NCBI GenBank assembly: GCA_002712305.1
Contig: PATE01000024.1
Span: forward strand, 27,536-66,357
Length of the DNA: 38,822 nucleotides
Source: Gemmatimonadota bacterium
Lineage (GTDB): Bacteria; Latescibacterota; UBA2968; UBA8231
Direction: 5' to 3'
Every line of letters starts with the position of its first letter. Position 1 is the first letter of the stretch. The notes beneath the pieces are model-generated. The model worked only from the letters and a program-made list of their open reading frames with translations, was not told where the DNA came from and made no database searches. A program made the position numbers and the translations under genes. Of this stretch, positions 1 through 8,375 are shown one piece after another.

Positions 1-194
1 ACGAAGATCTGCGGAACCGTCGTGTCCCCACCACTTCGTTCGACCATTTCCCGAAAGGCACGTGTCGGGAGCTTGACCCCGAGATACATTCGAATCGGAA
101 TCTTGTGCACCTCGACTCCCTTGCGTCGCAAGAGCCAACGCGCTTGCCAGCAGAAGGGGCACAGGGGGCTGGAATAGATCTCGATTCGTGGCAT
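1..194 (-). CDS. Glutaredoxin family protein, 3' end cut by window edge
   Basis: The first 64 codons read as a thioredoxin-fold protein: a short beta strand (PRIEIYSS), the redox motif C12-P-F-C15, a basic helix, and the cis-proline stretch TVPQIF near the window edge, which is the glutathione-binding TVPQIF signature of glutaredoxins. Family members reduce protein or glutathione mixed disulfides in the cytoplasm. The start is the ATG at 194. The gene is divergent from the FMN reductase remnant, with 42 bases between the two starts, so both promoters would have to lie in that gap. The basic insert between the active site and TVPQIF is typical for the group. The C-terminus is outside the window. 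I am confident of the family but not of the physiological partner. Confidence 0.85.
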   Translation of the reverse strand, partial: MPRIEIYSSPLCPFCWQARWLLRRKGVEVHKIPIRMYLGVKLPTRAFREMVERSGGDTTVPQIF

Positions 195-236
195 GGGCGC
201 CAAACCCTTAGTTACTCGATTCCTTGAGAGCACTTC

Positions 237-822
237 ATGAACGAACGCAACTCCATACGCATTGCCGCCATCATCGGCTCAGTCCGCCCTGACAACTATA
301 CGGCGAAGGCCGTTGCCCTTGTGGAGGATGAGTTCGCCTGTCGGCACCCGAGGTCACTTTCGATGTCGTGGATCCTCGCCATCTGAATCTGCCCGGGCCC
401 GGGTCGGAGACAGACGACGCCAAGTCGATGCAGGAGATTGTGGGTGCTGCAACGGGGGTCATCCTCTCCACCCCTGAATATCACGGAAGCTACAGCAGTG
501 CCATCAAGCTCGTGATTGAGAACATGAGTTTCCCGTCAGGCTTGGGGTAAGCCGGTGGCGATGCTTGGGGTGGTGGCCGGGCGCATTGGTGCCATCAAGG
601 CCCTCGAGCATCTCAGTTCTGTCGTTACTCACGTGGGTGGTCATGTTCTGCCCGGTTTCGTTTCTGTGGTGGGGTGTCCAGGATGTGTTCGATGAAGCCG
701 GCAACTGTACGGATGCGTCCACAGATGAACGCATCCGGGCGCTGGCAGGCAATCTGATGGAGTACATGCACAAGTATCTGTGCCCTCGACAGTGCATGGA
801 AGCGGTCTCGCGAGAAGTGTGA
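237..822 (+). pseudogene. NADPH-dependent FMN reductase, broken by three frameshifts
   Basis: Reading across three frames gives a near full-length (about 190 residues) flavodoxin-fold reductase. The N-terminal IAAIIGSVRPDNYTAK segment is the GS-x-R phosphate loop that binds FMN phosphate. The middle piece contains STPEYHGSYSSAIK, matching the family's TPEYN(H)GS-x-P/S-x-x-LK motif. The next piece has KPVAMLGVVAGRIGAIKALEHL and the last piece DEAGNCTDASTDERIRALAGNL. The frame changes near 340, near 547 (a GGGG run) and near 675 (another GGGG run). The last two are each repaired by removing one G. Intact homologues reduce FMN or quinones with NADPH. Homopolymer indels can be sequencing errors, so this is either a young pseudogene or an intact gene misread in the assembly. 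The start is the ATG at 237. Confidence 0.8.
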
Positions 823-1288
823 TTTGGCGATTTCCGCCAACCCAACGTGTCATTTCGCCCACATTTGATCAAAAAGGTGGAATCGGAGATCGGCAGATTG
901 TCTGAGATTGTCGGACAAGTTGGTGATGTAGGAAAAAAGTGTTGGTCTGCCTCAGATTTCCTACAGTCGTCCTGCAATGTTTTCATCTACTGCCATGCTG
1001 GCAGGCGGAGAAAAGCAAGAAGCCTATAAGGTGTGGTTATTGCGGTAGTTGTGAGAGGCCCCAGGCGTGCCATCCCGGCCTGATGGTCGTCTCAGGCGTT
1101 TGTTCTCCCGAATGTTGCGAGAATCTGTTGCCATGGCGAGTGACGGTTAGCACATCGTGTCACGGGCGATTTGTCGAACAACACACTGAAGGCCATAGAC
1201 TTAGCCCCATCTTCGGCCAAGAACGGCTCTATTGGCGCGGGATTTGCGTGTGTTTTGATGCAATCACACCGGCAAGGATGCCGAACAC
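823..1288. other. 466-base stretch with no convincing gene
   Basis: Open frames on both strands here are short, lack Shine-Dalgarno sites, and give no recognisable protein pattern. One plus-strand frame (939-1301) is cysteine-rich around its centre (CGYCGSC, then CSPECC), which I treat as chance or as the remnant of something unrecognisable. A GTG-started frame at 847-1029 gives an amphipathic stretch but no homology that I recognise. I see no tRNA, no strong hairpin with a U tract and no clear promoter. Confidence 0.5.
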
Positions 1289-1300
1289 GGAGGTGATGTG

Positions 1301-1531
1301 ATGCCCCACTATCGTTATTACGAAGCACAAGGCAGCGAAGACGAGATCACCGTCATCGAAGACAAGTCGATGTTCGTCAAGGACCAGAATGGCAACTGGG
1401 CCCCTGGTTTCGAGTTCATCGATACGCAGACGGTGAAAGCGCACCCTTCCATCATTGACGCCCTGCTCGAAGATTCCGAGCGGCTCTGGTCGATGGACGA
1501 AGTCCTGGCTGAGATCGCCGACGTTGCCTGA
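1301..1531 (+). CDS. Small acidic protein of unknown function (76 aa)
   Basis: A 76-residue frame begins with ATG at 1301, placed 7 bases after a good GGAGG site at 1289-1293. The GTG at 1298 is in frame but too close to that site. The product is acidic and soluble-looking, with a beta-rich first half (YRYYEAQGSEDEITVIED, then WAPGFEFID) and a helical C-terminal half (SIIDALLEDSERLWSMDEVLAEIADVA). There is no signal peptide, membrane segment or metal motif. It stands alone: the FMN reductase remnant lies upstream on the same strand and a decayed esterase converges from the other side. I do not recognise the family. The ribosome-binding site and the balanced composition are the reasons for calling it real. 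Confidence 0.65.
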   Translation: MPHYRYYEAQGSEDEITVIEDKSMFVKDQNGNWAPGFEFIDTQTVKAHPSIIDALLEDSERLWSMDEVLAEIADVA

Positions 1532-1688
1532 GTAGTCCCTCTCCCTGCGCACCGGATGGTTCAGGTGCGTTTCGGTGTGCCATGGCTGGTCTGTTGGCCA
1601 TTCGTCCACCGCCGGGCCCCTGTGCCCTGCTTCTTCCCTGAAAAACGACCGCCGACTGCGGTGGCATCTTCATTTGTCTGTTTGGGGA

Positions 1689-3021
1689 TCAATCGACCTG
1701 TGCTCGAACAAAGTCTCCAGCGAGACCGGCGATCTCGAAATGGGTCACCGCCTCGCCGTCGCGCGTCGTCAGACCGCGAGCATGATCAAACAAGATCCGC
1801 AGGCTCTGGCCCTCTCGTGTCAGACGGACAAATCTGGGTCCCTGGTCCTGAATACTCCGCATACGATAGGTCCGATTCAGGGCAAGATTGGCAAGTCTCA
1901 CACCCACCGTGCGTTTGTCACGGGGATGGATGTCGGCCACGTCGCCCACATCATTGATCGCCACGTTCGCCAGCCGGGTCGGCACCCTGTTCTGAGCTTC
2001 CCACAACACGGGTAAGTGACTCGGGTTGCCATAGCGGAAAGGGGCCAGCTGTACGAAGTAGAAGGGCAATGCGCCCTGACTATCAGGTCCTTGCCCGCCC
2101 AGGCCGCCGGGATGTTCAGATGACGACGAAACCATACCAGACCATCGAAATCGGCCAGCCCCCCATCTTCCCACATGTTGGGGATCGCCATGGTCTGCCA
2201 TTGGCGATCGTCCAGGCCCGGGTCCGCCAGCTCACCTGATAAATCTGCTTCAGCCGCGTGTAGTGCCTCGCCTCAGCATTGCGCTGTTGGGCCATGACCA
2301 GATCCGGCGCGATCTGGTCTCGCCGTGCCACCGCGCTGGTCACCACCTGTGTAGCTGAGGAATCGAGTCGCCCGATCAGCCAGTCGATGTGCGCTGCGTC
2401 GGTCCACGGTTCGATCCGTGTGCCACCCCAGTTGCTGCTGATGAGTCCGACGGGCACGTTCGGTTCTCGGTGCAAGCGGCGCCCAAAGTGAGTACGCCAC
2501 GGCCGAAAAGGGGCGGGCCGTTTCCGGAGTGCAGATCTGCCAGGACGCATCGATGGTCGTCCTCGGCGAAAAGGCGGTTGTACGGGGAACGGTCAGCAGC
2601 CGAATCTGTGAGTGCTGTGCAGCGTCGATGGTGGCTTCGGCATCGTGAGTCTGCGCCATCGGCCACTGCATATTCGACTGACCCGATGCGATCCAGACTT
2701 CGCCGATCAGTACATCCTCCAGCGCCACGCGCTCGTTGTCCGTCTCCACGATGAGGTGATAGCGTCCTCCCGCTTCTCGTGCTGACAACTCGACTGCCAA
2801 CGGCCGTCTGCGCCAACGGTCGTTGTCGCTGCCCCGTCATTTGCGAGACCCACCAAGACCTGCTGGCCCGGCTCGGCCGATCCCCCAACGCGAATCGGCG
2901 TCTGGCGCTGCAGGACCATGTGATCGGTGAAAACGTCTGCCACCTGCAACGGTGAAGCGGCGCCGGGAAGCATGCCGGCCATGATGACGAAGACGACCAC
3001 AAAAAGGCGTTGGATTTGCAT
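1689..3021 (-). pseudogene. Sialate O-acetylesterase, decayed (frameshifts, internal deletion, short C-terminus)
   Basis: The start is clear: ATG at 3021 with AAGGAG just upstream, the site overlapping the stop of the upstream sulfatase, then a signal peptide (QIQRLFVVVFVIMAGMLPGAAS). The frame breaks near 2798, 2493, 2232 and 2077. Joined pieces show the SGNH-type esterase hallmarks: GEVWIASGQSNMQWPM with the nucleophilic serine, [47 protein letters not shown], and the catalytic histidine region DVADIHPRDKR. Between AAWAGK and FYFVQL the family normally has well over 100 residues (a jelly-roll segment and the YQGESN region). Here they are nearly adjacent, so an internal segment is missing. 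The C-terminus stops soon after VTHFEIAG, earlier than usual. Intact relatives remove O-acetyl groups from sugars in the periplasm. The deletion argues for true decay rather than read error. Confidence 0.82.
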
Positions 3022-3034
3022 CGTGGAGTTCTCC

Positions 3035-4447
3035 TTAGAACTGGGGGCCGACGGGTGCCACGCGAAGAATCGGGTACTCAGAGTTGAGCAGGGACGCATC
3101 ACCACTGTCGCGACAGCGCGCCCACATCTGACGGCAGAGGCGTTCAAGGTGTTCTCGACAGTCGTCGTCATGTACGCGATTGTGAGTCTCGTCTGGATCG
3201 GTCTTCAGATGGTACAACTCGTCTTCATCAAACCCGTTGAAGACATATTTCCAATCTCCGTCCCACACGACTCGCTGGGTGAGCAGCATGCGACCACCAA
3301 AATACTCCGCATACCCCTGCTGCCAGTCGGCCGTTTGCTGCGGTTGATGCAGCAACTCATCAAAGGACCGGCTGTCACCGCCGGTATCCATCGATTCACA
3401 GCCGGTCAGCTTCAGCAACGTCGGTCCCAGGTCGTGCAGACCGACGCGGCCGTCACACACCTGACCTTGACCTACACCAGGTCCTGCGAGGGTCATGGGA
3501 ATCCGATAGACCTCTTCGGCAGCGGTGAAGTTCTTGCAGTACAGACCGTGTGCACCCAGTAGTTCACCGTGGTCGGAGGTGAGAACGACGAGGGTGTCAT
3601 CGAGTTGCCCAGCAGACTCCAGCCGACTCAACAGAGCGCCAAACAGATGGTCGATTTCTGTGATGGAGGCGTAGTAACAGGCGGCAGCTTCGCGATGCTG
3701 ACGCGGCGTCATGTGGGCCCAGACCTTGGCCGCCTTGCGATAGATACCCGGTCGATTCACCAGATCGTCATCGACGGATTCCGGGAGAGGGATCGAGTCG
3801 ATGTCATAAGCGGACAACGCTTCAGACCCGCAGACGAAAGGATCGTGAGGTTCCTGCAGACTCAGCACACAACACCATGGATTGTCTCTACTGCTCGCAT
3901 CGTCCAGAAACTCCTCGGCAAGTCGAACGCGTGCCCCGACCCGTCTGTCTTCGGGTGGAGTATCGACGGCGCCATAGAATCGACTCGATCCATACCCGGG
4001 GGGCTGGTCGAGGCTCCACTCCAACGACCACGGCGCATCCCCAACGACGTGTGCGTCGTTTGCCTGCAGAGCAGGCGATCCCTCGCACGCGAAGTCCTGC
4101 CAGCCGAAGGTGTTCAACTGTCGAGAGCGCTCCACATGCCATTTGCCGAAGTAGCCGGTTCGATAACCGGCCGTCTCCAGACCCTGGGCCCAGTGGGGCA
4201 GATCGGTGCGCAGGCAGCACTGGTCGTCATCGACGGTGTGGATGACACTGAGAACACCGTGGGCATGGGGCAGTCGGCCCGTCATCAGACTCGCCCGAGC
4301 GGGGGAACAAATCGCGTTGGGTGTGTAGGCCCGCGTGAAACGAGTGCCACGAGCCGCGAGTCGATCCATGTGGGGTGTGTGGCAGACATGGCCGTCGTCA
4401 AAGACGTCGCCCCGCAACTGATCACACATCAGAATCAGTATGTTCAT
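3035..4447 (-). CDS. Sulfatase, cysteine type (S1-like), no signal peptide
   Basis: The 470-residue product is an alkaline-phosphatase-fold sulfatase that hydrolyses sulfate esters. The N-terminal NILILMCDQLRGD supplies a metal-binding aspartate (MCDQ). C47-S-P-A-R is the core C-x-P-x-R signature, whose cysteine is converted to formylglycine. GKWH follows near residue 102, and LTSDHGELLGAHG near 290 supplies the second metal pair. The C-terminal part (WDGDWKYVFNGFDEDELYHLKTDPDE) is the usual sulfatase tail. No signal peptide precedes the first strand. The ATG at 4447 overlaps the TGA of the zinc-ribbon gene by one base (TGATG), so translation is probably coupled; a GTG at 4450 is the alternative start. 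The esterase pseudogene follows after 13 bases. The substrate cannot be read from the sequence. No formylglycine-generating enzyme lies in the window. Confidence 0.93.
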   Translation of the reverse strand: MNILILMCDQLRGDVFDDGHVCHTPHMDRLAARGTRFTRAYTPNAICSPARASLMTGRLPHAHGVLSVIHTVDDDQCCLRTDLPHWAQGLETAGYRTGYFGKWHVERSRQLNTFGWQDFACEGSPALQANDAHVVGDAPWSLEWSLDQPPGYGSSRFYGAVDTPPEDRRVGARVRLAEEFLDDASSRDNPWCCVLSLQEPHDPFVCGSEALSAYDIDSIPLPESVDDDLVNRPGIYRKAAKVWAHMTPRQHREAAACYYASITEIDHLFGALLSRLESAGQLDDTLVVLTSDHGELLGAHGLYCKNFTAAEEVYRIPMTLAGPGVGQGQVCDGRVGLHDLGPTLLKLTGCESMDTGGDSRSFDELLHQPQQTADWQQGYAEYFGGRMLLTQRVVWDGDWKYVFNGFDEDELYHLKTDPDETHNRVHDDDCREHLERLCRQMWARCRDSGDASLLNSEYPILRVAPVGPQF

Positions 4448-4739
4448 CACCAGGTCTTCCGATACGTCTTCATATAGTCTCCCGGGTGGTCATTGGGATC
4501 CATGCGTGGGACCTGATTCTCACACGAAGGACATGTCAGACCATCGCGCAGGACGACGGCGCCACACGTTGGGCAGGCTCTTACCATTCGATAGGACAAC
4601 AACACACCGATGGGGCCCAAGAGCTCCCATGACGGCGCGCCACATGCAGGGTCCACAGTGCGGCGAGGACCCACAGGATTGCTAGAACTGCCGAACCCAA
4701 CAGGAGCCACCTGACCAGATCGTCGTCCATCGGCGTCAT
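4447..4739 (-). pseudogene. Small membrane protein with zinc ribbon, one frameshift
   Basis: From the ATG at 4739 the frame gives a short acidic N-terminus (TPMDDDLVRW) and one strong membrane helix (LLLGSAVLAILWVLAALW), then runs out of frame near 4630-4645. The next frame continues with ELLGPIGVLLSYRMVRACPTCGAVVLRDGLTCPSCENQ and ends at 4447. The two CxxC pairs 11 residues apart form a classic zinc ribbon. Joined, the product would be about 96 residues: a membrane anchor followed by a cytoplasmic zinc ribbon, a common small architecture of unknown role. It lies 10 bases after the acetyltransferase and overlaps the sulfatase start by one base, so it belongs to that operon. Either the frameshift is a read error or the gene is newly broken; the coupled overlap suggests it was functional recently. 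Confidence 0.65.
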
Positions 4740-4749
4740 GTCCAAGTGG

Positions 4750-5355
4750 TCACAGGTGCAGGATCATGTCGTGGTTGTCGACGCCACCGGCGAAGAATCC
4801 ACGTATGCGCTCAAAGCCGAACTTCTCGTAGAAGTGACGCGCTCGCGGGTTGTCGTCGCGCACCCCACCCATCAAGATGATCTGCTGACGACCCACACGT
4901 CGCGCGGCATCGGTGACGACGGGGAACATGGCACTGCCCAATCCGTTTTCCTGCCATCGATCGGCCACCACGGGGGCGAAGGTGGCCGTGATCGTGTCAT
5001 CCAAGGGGTGATCCACTTCTCGATATCGACCCGCGTCGCCGGGACGTACACCCAGTTCGAGAATCATATATCCCGCGACCTGCTCAGGGGTCTCGCTGGC
5101 AGGTCCCAGGGCGATGAATCGTAAACTCGTGGCATAGTCGATCTGTTCACACAGAACCTGCGCATGTTCACAGTTCAGGGGATGGGGGCCATAGACACGA
5201 CGCGACGCATCAGCGAGCGAATCGAAGAAGACGCCGAGGGCTGTGGCGTCCGTATTCCGCAAGGGTCGCACGAGGAAAACGTGGCCCTCCCTGTCGGACA
5301 CCTCCGACGCAAGCGGTGATGGATCGGCGGCAATCTGTGTTGGGGTCAGCGACAT
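4750..5355 (-). CDS. GNAT family N-acetyltransferase
   Basis: The 201-residue protein carries a GNAT fold, which transfers an acetyl group from acetyl-CoA to an amine. The beta4 strand and P-loop read TATFAPVVADRWQENGLGSAMF, with ENGLGS matching the Q/R-x-x-G-x-G/A acetyl-CoA-binding motif. The C-terminal NPRARHFYEKFGFERI is the typical motif B (N-x-x-A-x-x-x-Y-x-K-x-GF). The start is the ATG at 5355, 16 bases after the glycosidase stop with GGAG upstream; longer frames upstream only overlap that gene antisense-free in another frame and lack coding character. The first 30 residues are a low-complexity leader before VFLVRPLRNTDATAL. The acceptor substrate is unknown. Its place between a glycosidase and a sulfatase could mean an amino-sugar substrate, but this is inference. 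Confidence 0.88.
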   Translation of the reverse strand: MSLTPTQIAADPSPLASEVSDREGHVFLVRPLRNTDATALGVFFDSLADASRRVYGPHPLNCEHAQVLCEQIDYATSLRFIALGPASETPEQVAGYMILELGVRPGDAGRYREVDHPLDDTITATFAPVVADRWQENGLGSAMFPVVTDAARRVGRQQIILMGGVRDDNPRARHFYEKFGFERIRGFFAGGVDNHDMILHL

Positions 5356-5371
5356 GGCATCCACTCCGTAC

Positions 5372-6325
5372 TCACGAGCCGGGCCCATCCCAGGAGGCGG
5401 TACCGATGGCGAAGTACTTGTGCTGAAATGGTGGAGCCGGGCGCGACGCATACCACATTCGCCAGCGGCCATCGTGCAACTGCTGAATCGATTGACTCGT
5501 CGTATAGTGAGACTCCCAGGCGCGTGCTGCATCTGGACCGAACACGGGGTTGTGGTCGCTCTTCTGCCAGCGGATGCCGTCTTCTGACACCGCCACGCCC
5601 AGAGCCGTCTTGTGTGGATCGGCACTCTGATAGCTGCCATACCACATCACGAACAGCTTCGGCTCTGGCTGCAGCACATACGGGTAGAACAGACGACCCC
5701 ATTCCCAACTCTGATCCAGCTCAAGCACGGGTGCCTCGGTTACCGACCAGTGGTGGCCGTCTTCACTGCGGGCATGGCGGATACACCAGGGCTCGTCGGA
5801 GACATCGGTGTACCACAATCGATATTCACCCGCGACCTTGAGTACGGAGGGGGCGTAGGCGTTCTCCAGTTGCACATCGGAAGGTGAATCCCAACAGAAC
5901 CCATCGTCACTGGTCGTGTCGTGAAGAGTGTGGCGCCCCGTGCCCGTGGGGAAGTCGGTCGACGAATACCAGAGTCGCAGTCGGCCGTTTTCCCGCACGA
6001 TCTGGCCAGTACCCTGGCGCAACAGCGCAGGCGTCAGAATCGAATCGTTGCTGTGGTCGACCTCGAAGACTGGCCCCTCAGGATTCTTGCGGAAATGCAC
6101 GCCGTCGGTCCCTGAGGCATGTCCCAGTTGGAAGACACGACCACCCACATCGCCGGAGGACCCGGAGTAATAGAGCCGGAATTGGTCATCTTCCCACAGG
6201 GCGCAGGGCGCGAACAGGTGCATGTCATCAAAGGCACCCTCCTCGCCAAGGCCGATGACCGGATCTGCCTTTCCATCCCTCTTCCACCGTTGAGGCTCGA
6301 GCCAGGCCGCCTGCAGATCTCCCAC
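5372..6325 (-). CDS. Five-bladed beta-propeller glycosidase-like protein
   Basis: The 317-residue product shows repeated propeller-blade patterns: FRLYYSGSSG, LRLWYSSTD, YRLWYTDVSDEPW, LFVMWYGSYQSAD and WRMWYASR, each followed by a GxxxSxDGxxW-type strand (ASGTDGVHFRK, TTSDDGFCWDS, ARSEDGHHWSV, AVSEDGIRWQK). This is typical of the GH43/GH32/GH130-like superfamily, which cleaves or phosphorolyses sugar linkages. There is no signal peptide. The start is a GTG at 6325, directly abutting the TAG of the upstream sulfatase, with AGGGAG inside the sulfatase end serving as ribosome site, so the two are translationally coupled. The exact family and the catalytic acids cannot be assigned by eye. Coupling to a sulfatase suggests that it acts on the desulfated product. 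Confidence 0.75.
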   Translation of the reverse strand: MGDLQAAWLEPQRWKRDGKADPVIGLGEEGAFDDMHLFAPCALWEDDQFRLYYSGSSGDVGGRVFQLGHASGTDGVHFRKNPEGPVFEVDHSNDSILTPALLRQGTGQIVRENGRLRLWYSSTDFPTGTGRHTLHDTTSDDGFCWDSPSDVQLENAYAPSVLKVAGEYRLWYTDVSDEPWCIRHARSEDGHHWSVTEAPVLELDQSWEWGRLFYPYVLQPEPKLFVMWYGSYQSADPHKTALGVAVSEDGIRWQKSDHNPVFGPDAARAWESHYTTSQSIQQLHDGRWRMWYASRPAPPFQHKYFAIGTASWDGPGS

Positions 6326-7786
6326 CTAGCTCCCTAACGCGGCCGGGTAATCGAAGTGCCACCGCCCCTGACCAAAGTCCGCGTCGTCCCACAAGGGCGT
6401 GTTCCCGATACTTCGGTCGCTGCCGGCAGCGGCAATCGACACCAGCAATTGGCGCGTGAGTTCCCCATCGAGACGAGCGGCAATGCCACGGGTCTCATCG
6501 GACTCATGTTGTCGATCGTTCTGTTCGTGGGGGTCCTCATCTACGTTGAACAAGTGACTTTTTCCGGTGCTCGAGTTCTTCACCCACTTCCAGTGTCCGT
6601 CCGTGTTCATCATCGCACCACCGACAAATCCAAAGACGCGCTCGCGTGGGGCATCGGGTAGGCCCAATTCGGGCAACGTGCACGAATCGTAATAGTCAGG
6701 ACGATCCACGCCGGCCAGACCCAACAGGGTGGCCGTCACGTCGGCCAGGGACACGACATCCTCACAGATGACAGACTGTCGCCTTGCCGGCTGTCGCACA
6801 ATCAGCGGTACGTGACAGCTACCCTCATAGAAATTCATCTTGCCAATCAGATCGTGGTCTCCAAGCATGTCTCCATGGTCGGAACCGAAAATCACGACCG
6901 TGTCTTCGAGTTGCCCCGTCTCTTCGAGGGCTACCACGATCCGCCCCACCTCGTCGTCGATCTGTTTGACCAGTGCCGCGTAGTGCTGTCGGACCTTCTG
7001 CTTGTGGACATCAGTGAAGACGGAGTAGTCAACACCATTCCAGTCGCCGCGGTTTCCCCGGATGTTTGCCTCGCGCAGGGGGCCATCGTGATCCTCCACA
7101 AAGGCGGATGCTGTGGGGATCTTGCCTACATCAATCTGGTCCAGTGCCTCGGCGCACGGATCGTATGGACAGTGAGGACCGGGAAAACCGACCATGGCGG
7201 CGAAGGGGCGATCGTCATCGTATTCCTCGATGAAGCGCACGGCCTCTGAGCCCACATACCCATCCCACGAATCTTCCAAATCGTAGGGACAGATGATGGC
7301 ACCACGATTCTCTTGGTATCCCTCGTGATCGCGTCCGTGCAATTTGCGCAGGCCTTTTGCCGATAGGTGCCGGAAATAGTCGTCCTCGATGGTCAACCAA
7401 CGCTTGTCTTCACAGATGACACGATGCTCGAACCCAAGCGAAGCATCCCACGGATAGAAGTGCATCTTGCCGATGGAAGCGGTCAGGTATCCGTTATCGG
7501 AGAGGATCTGTGCCCAGGTCTGAATCCCACATTCGTTCAGGTCGGGTCGCAGGAAATGGGAATTGTCCAGCACGCCGTTCTTGATCGCATCGCGTCCGCT
7601 CAGCAACAGACATCGCGCAGGAACACATACAGGGGAGGGCGAATACGCTCGCGCATACCGAACCCCTTCAGATGCGAGGGCGTCGATGTGGGGTGTCGAG
7701 ACGAAATCGGCACCGTGGCAACTGAGAAAGTCGGCCCGCAACTGATCGGGCATGATGAACAGGAGATTCGGGCGTGGTGTCGACAT
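6326..7786 (-). CDS. Sulfatase, cysteine type (S1-like), no signal peptide
   Basis: This is a 486-residue sulfatase. The N-terminal RPNLLFIMPDQLRAD gives the first metal aspartate. The formylglycine motif is C54-V-P-A-R, followed by LLLSGR. The histidine and lysine segment is SIGKMHFYP. VVIFGSDHGDMLGDHDLIGKMNFYEG is the C-terminal metal site and substrate lysine region, and NTDGHWKWVKN begins the small C-terminal domain. The ATG at 7786 puts the first strand at residue 6, leaving no room for a signal peptide; the longer frame to 7906 is not supported. It is the first gene of the minus-strand run that continues through the beta-propeller protein. The ribosome site (GCGAGA) is weak. The substrate is unknown, and it differs clearly from the other two sulfatases in the window, so recent tandem duplication is unlikely. 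Confidence 0.93.
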   Translation of the reverse strand: MSTPRPNLLFIMPDQLRADFLSCHGADFVSTPHIDALASEGVRYARAYSPSPVCVPARCLLLSGRDAIKNGVLDNSHFLRPDLNECGIQTWAQILSDNGYLTASIGKMHFYPWDASLGFEHRVICEDKRWLTIEDDYFRHLSAKGLRKLHGRDHEGYQENRGAIICPYDLEDSWDGYVGSEAVRFIEEYDDDRPFAAMVGFPGPHCPYDPCAEALDQIDVGKIPTASAFVEDHDGPLREANIRGNRGDWNGVDYSVFTDVHKQKVRQHYAALVKQIDDEVGRIVVALEETGQLEDTVVIFGSDHGDMLGDHDLIGKMNFYEGSCHVPLIVRQPARRQSVICEDVVSLADVTATLLGLAGVDRPDYYDSCTLPELGLPDAPRERVFGFVGGAMMNTDGHWKWVKNSSTGKSHLFNVDEDPHEQNDRQHESDETRGIAARLDGELTRQLLVSIAAAGSDRSIGNTPLWDDADFGQGRWHFDYPAALGS

Positions 7787-7881
7787 GAGTCTCGCATGGG
7801 CGCATTGATGGGTTGGGAACACGGCGCGTATCATAGGAAAGGCGCCGTCCGCTCTCCAGCGGCCAGTGAAGAAGACGACCA

Positions 7882-8375
7882 GTGGAGAAGAAGGACAGCT
7901 TGTCAAAACCGATCAGGTCACTCTGTGTCATTCTCGCTGTGATCGCAGGGTTGTCCTGCGGCAGCGACTGTTCATCCACACCCACGACGCAGACGATACC
8001 CGACCATGTGGCCGACGTGCAGTCGATGTCTTCGGTGAGCCGGGTGCCTACAGTTTCCGGGTGACCGTCGCCAGTCCGGACAGTGGGTGTGGGCTGTAAG
8101 CCGACTGGTGGGAGGTGGTTACGACAGAGGGGCAACTGCTCTATCGGCGTGTGTTGCTGCACATTCACACCAACGAGCAGCCCTTCGCACGCAGTGGGTC
8201 GCCCGTTCCCATCGCCTCTGACCAGCAGGTCTGGGTGCGGGCGCACATGAAATCAGATGGATACGCAAGCGATGCGCGGAACGGCTGCAACGGATTCGAA
8301 GCGGCCGATCTGGATCCAGGCTTCGCCGCAGGTGTCGTCGACGAGGAACCGCTGCCGACGGGATGTGCTTTCTAG
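7882..8375 (+). pseudogene. Small lipoprotein gene, broken by a frameshift and an in-frame stop
   Basis: From the GTG at 7882 the frame starts with a lysine-rich lipoprotein signal (SLCVILAVIAGLSCGSD, lipobox LSC-G). After about 45 residues the frame is lost near 8024. In the next frame VDVFGEPGAYSFRVTVASPDSGC continues naturally. It is stopped by TAA at 8097-8099 and then resumes in the same frame as ADWWEVVTTEGQLLYRRVLLHIHTNEQPFARSG to the end. I recall conserved small lipoproteins with tyrosine just before ADWWEV, so TAC or TAT to TAA is the likely change. The tail has VRAHMKSDGYASDARNG. The function of this family is unknown. Its stop codon overlaps the stop of the convergent sulfatase. 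Two independent lesions make true inactivation likely. Confidence 0.7.

Noticed and set aside
939-1301. Cysteine-rich open frame that could look like a zinc protein
   Set aside because: It has no ribosome site, no regular CxxC spacing and no family resemblance, and it runs into the real small gene at 1301 in a different frame.
3569-4477. Long plus-strand frame opposite the sulfatase
   Set aside because: It is the antisense shadow of the sulfatase codon pattern, without a ribosome site or protein family features.
4750-5640. Extension of the GNAT gene to 5640
   Set aside because: The extra residues overlap the beta-propeller gene in another frame and lack coding character; a ribosome site fits the ATG at 5355.
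8097-8099. TAA as a recoded sense codon in the lipoprotein gene
   Set aside because: All other long frames in the window end normally at TAA, TAG or TGA, and the same gene also has a frameshift, so a nonsense mutation is simpler.
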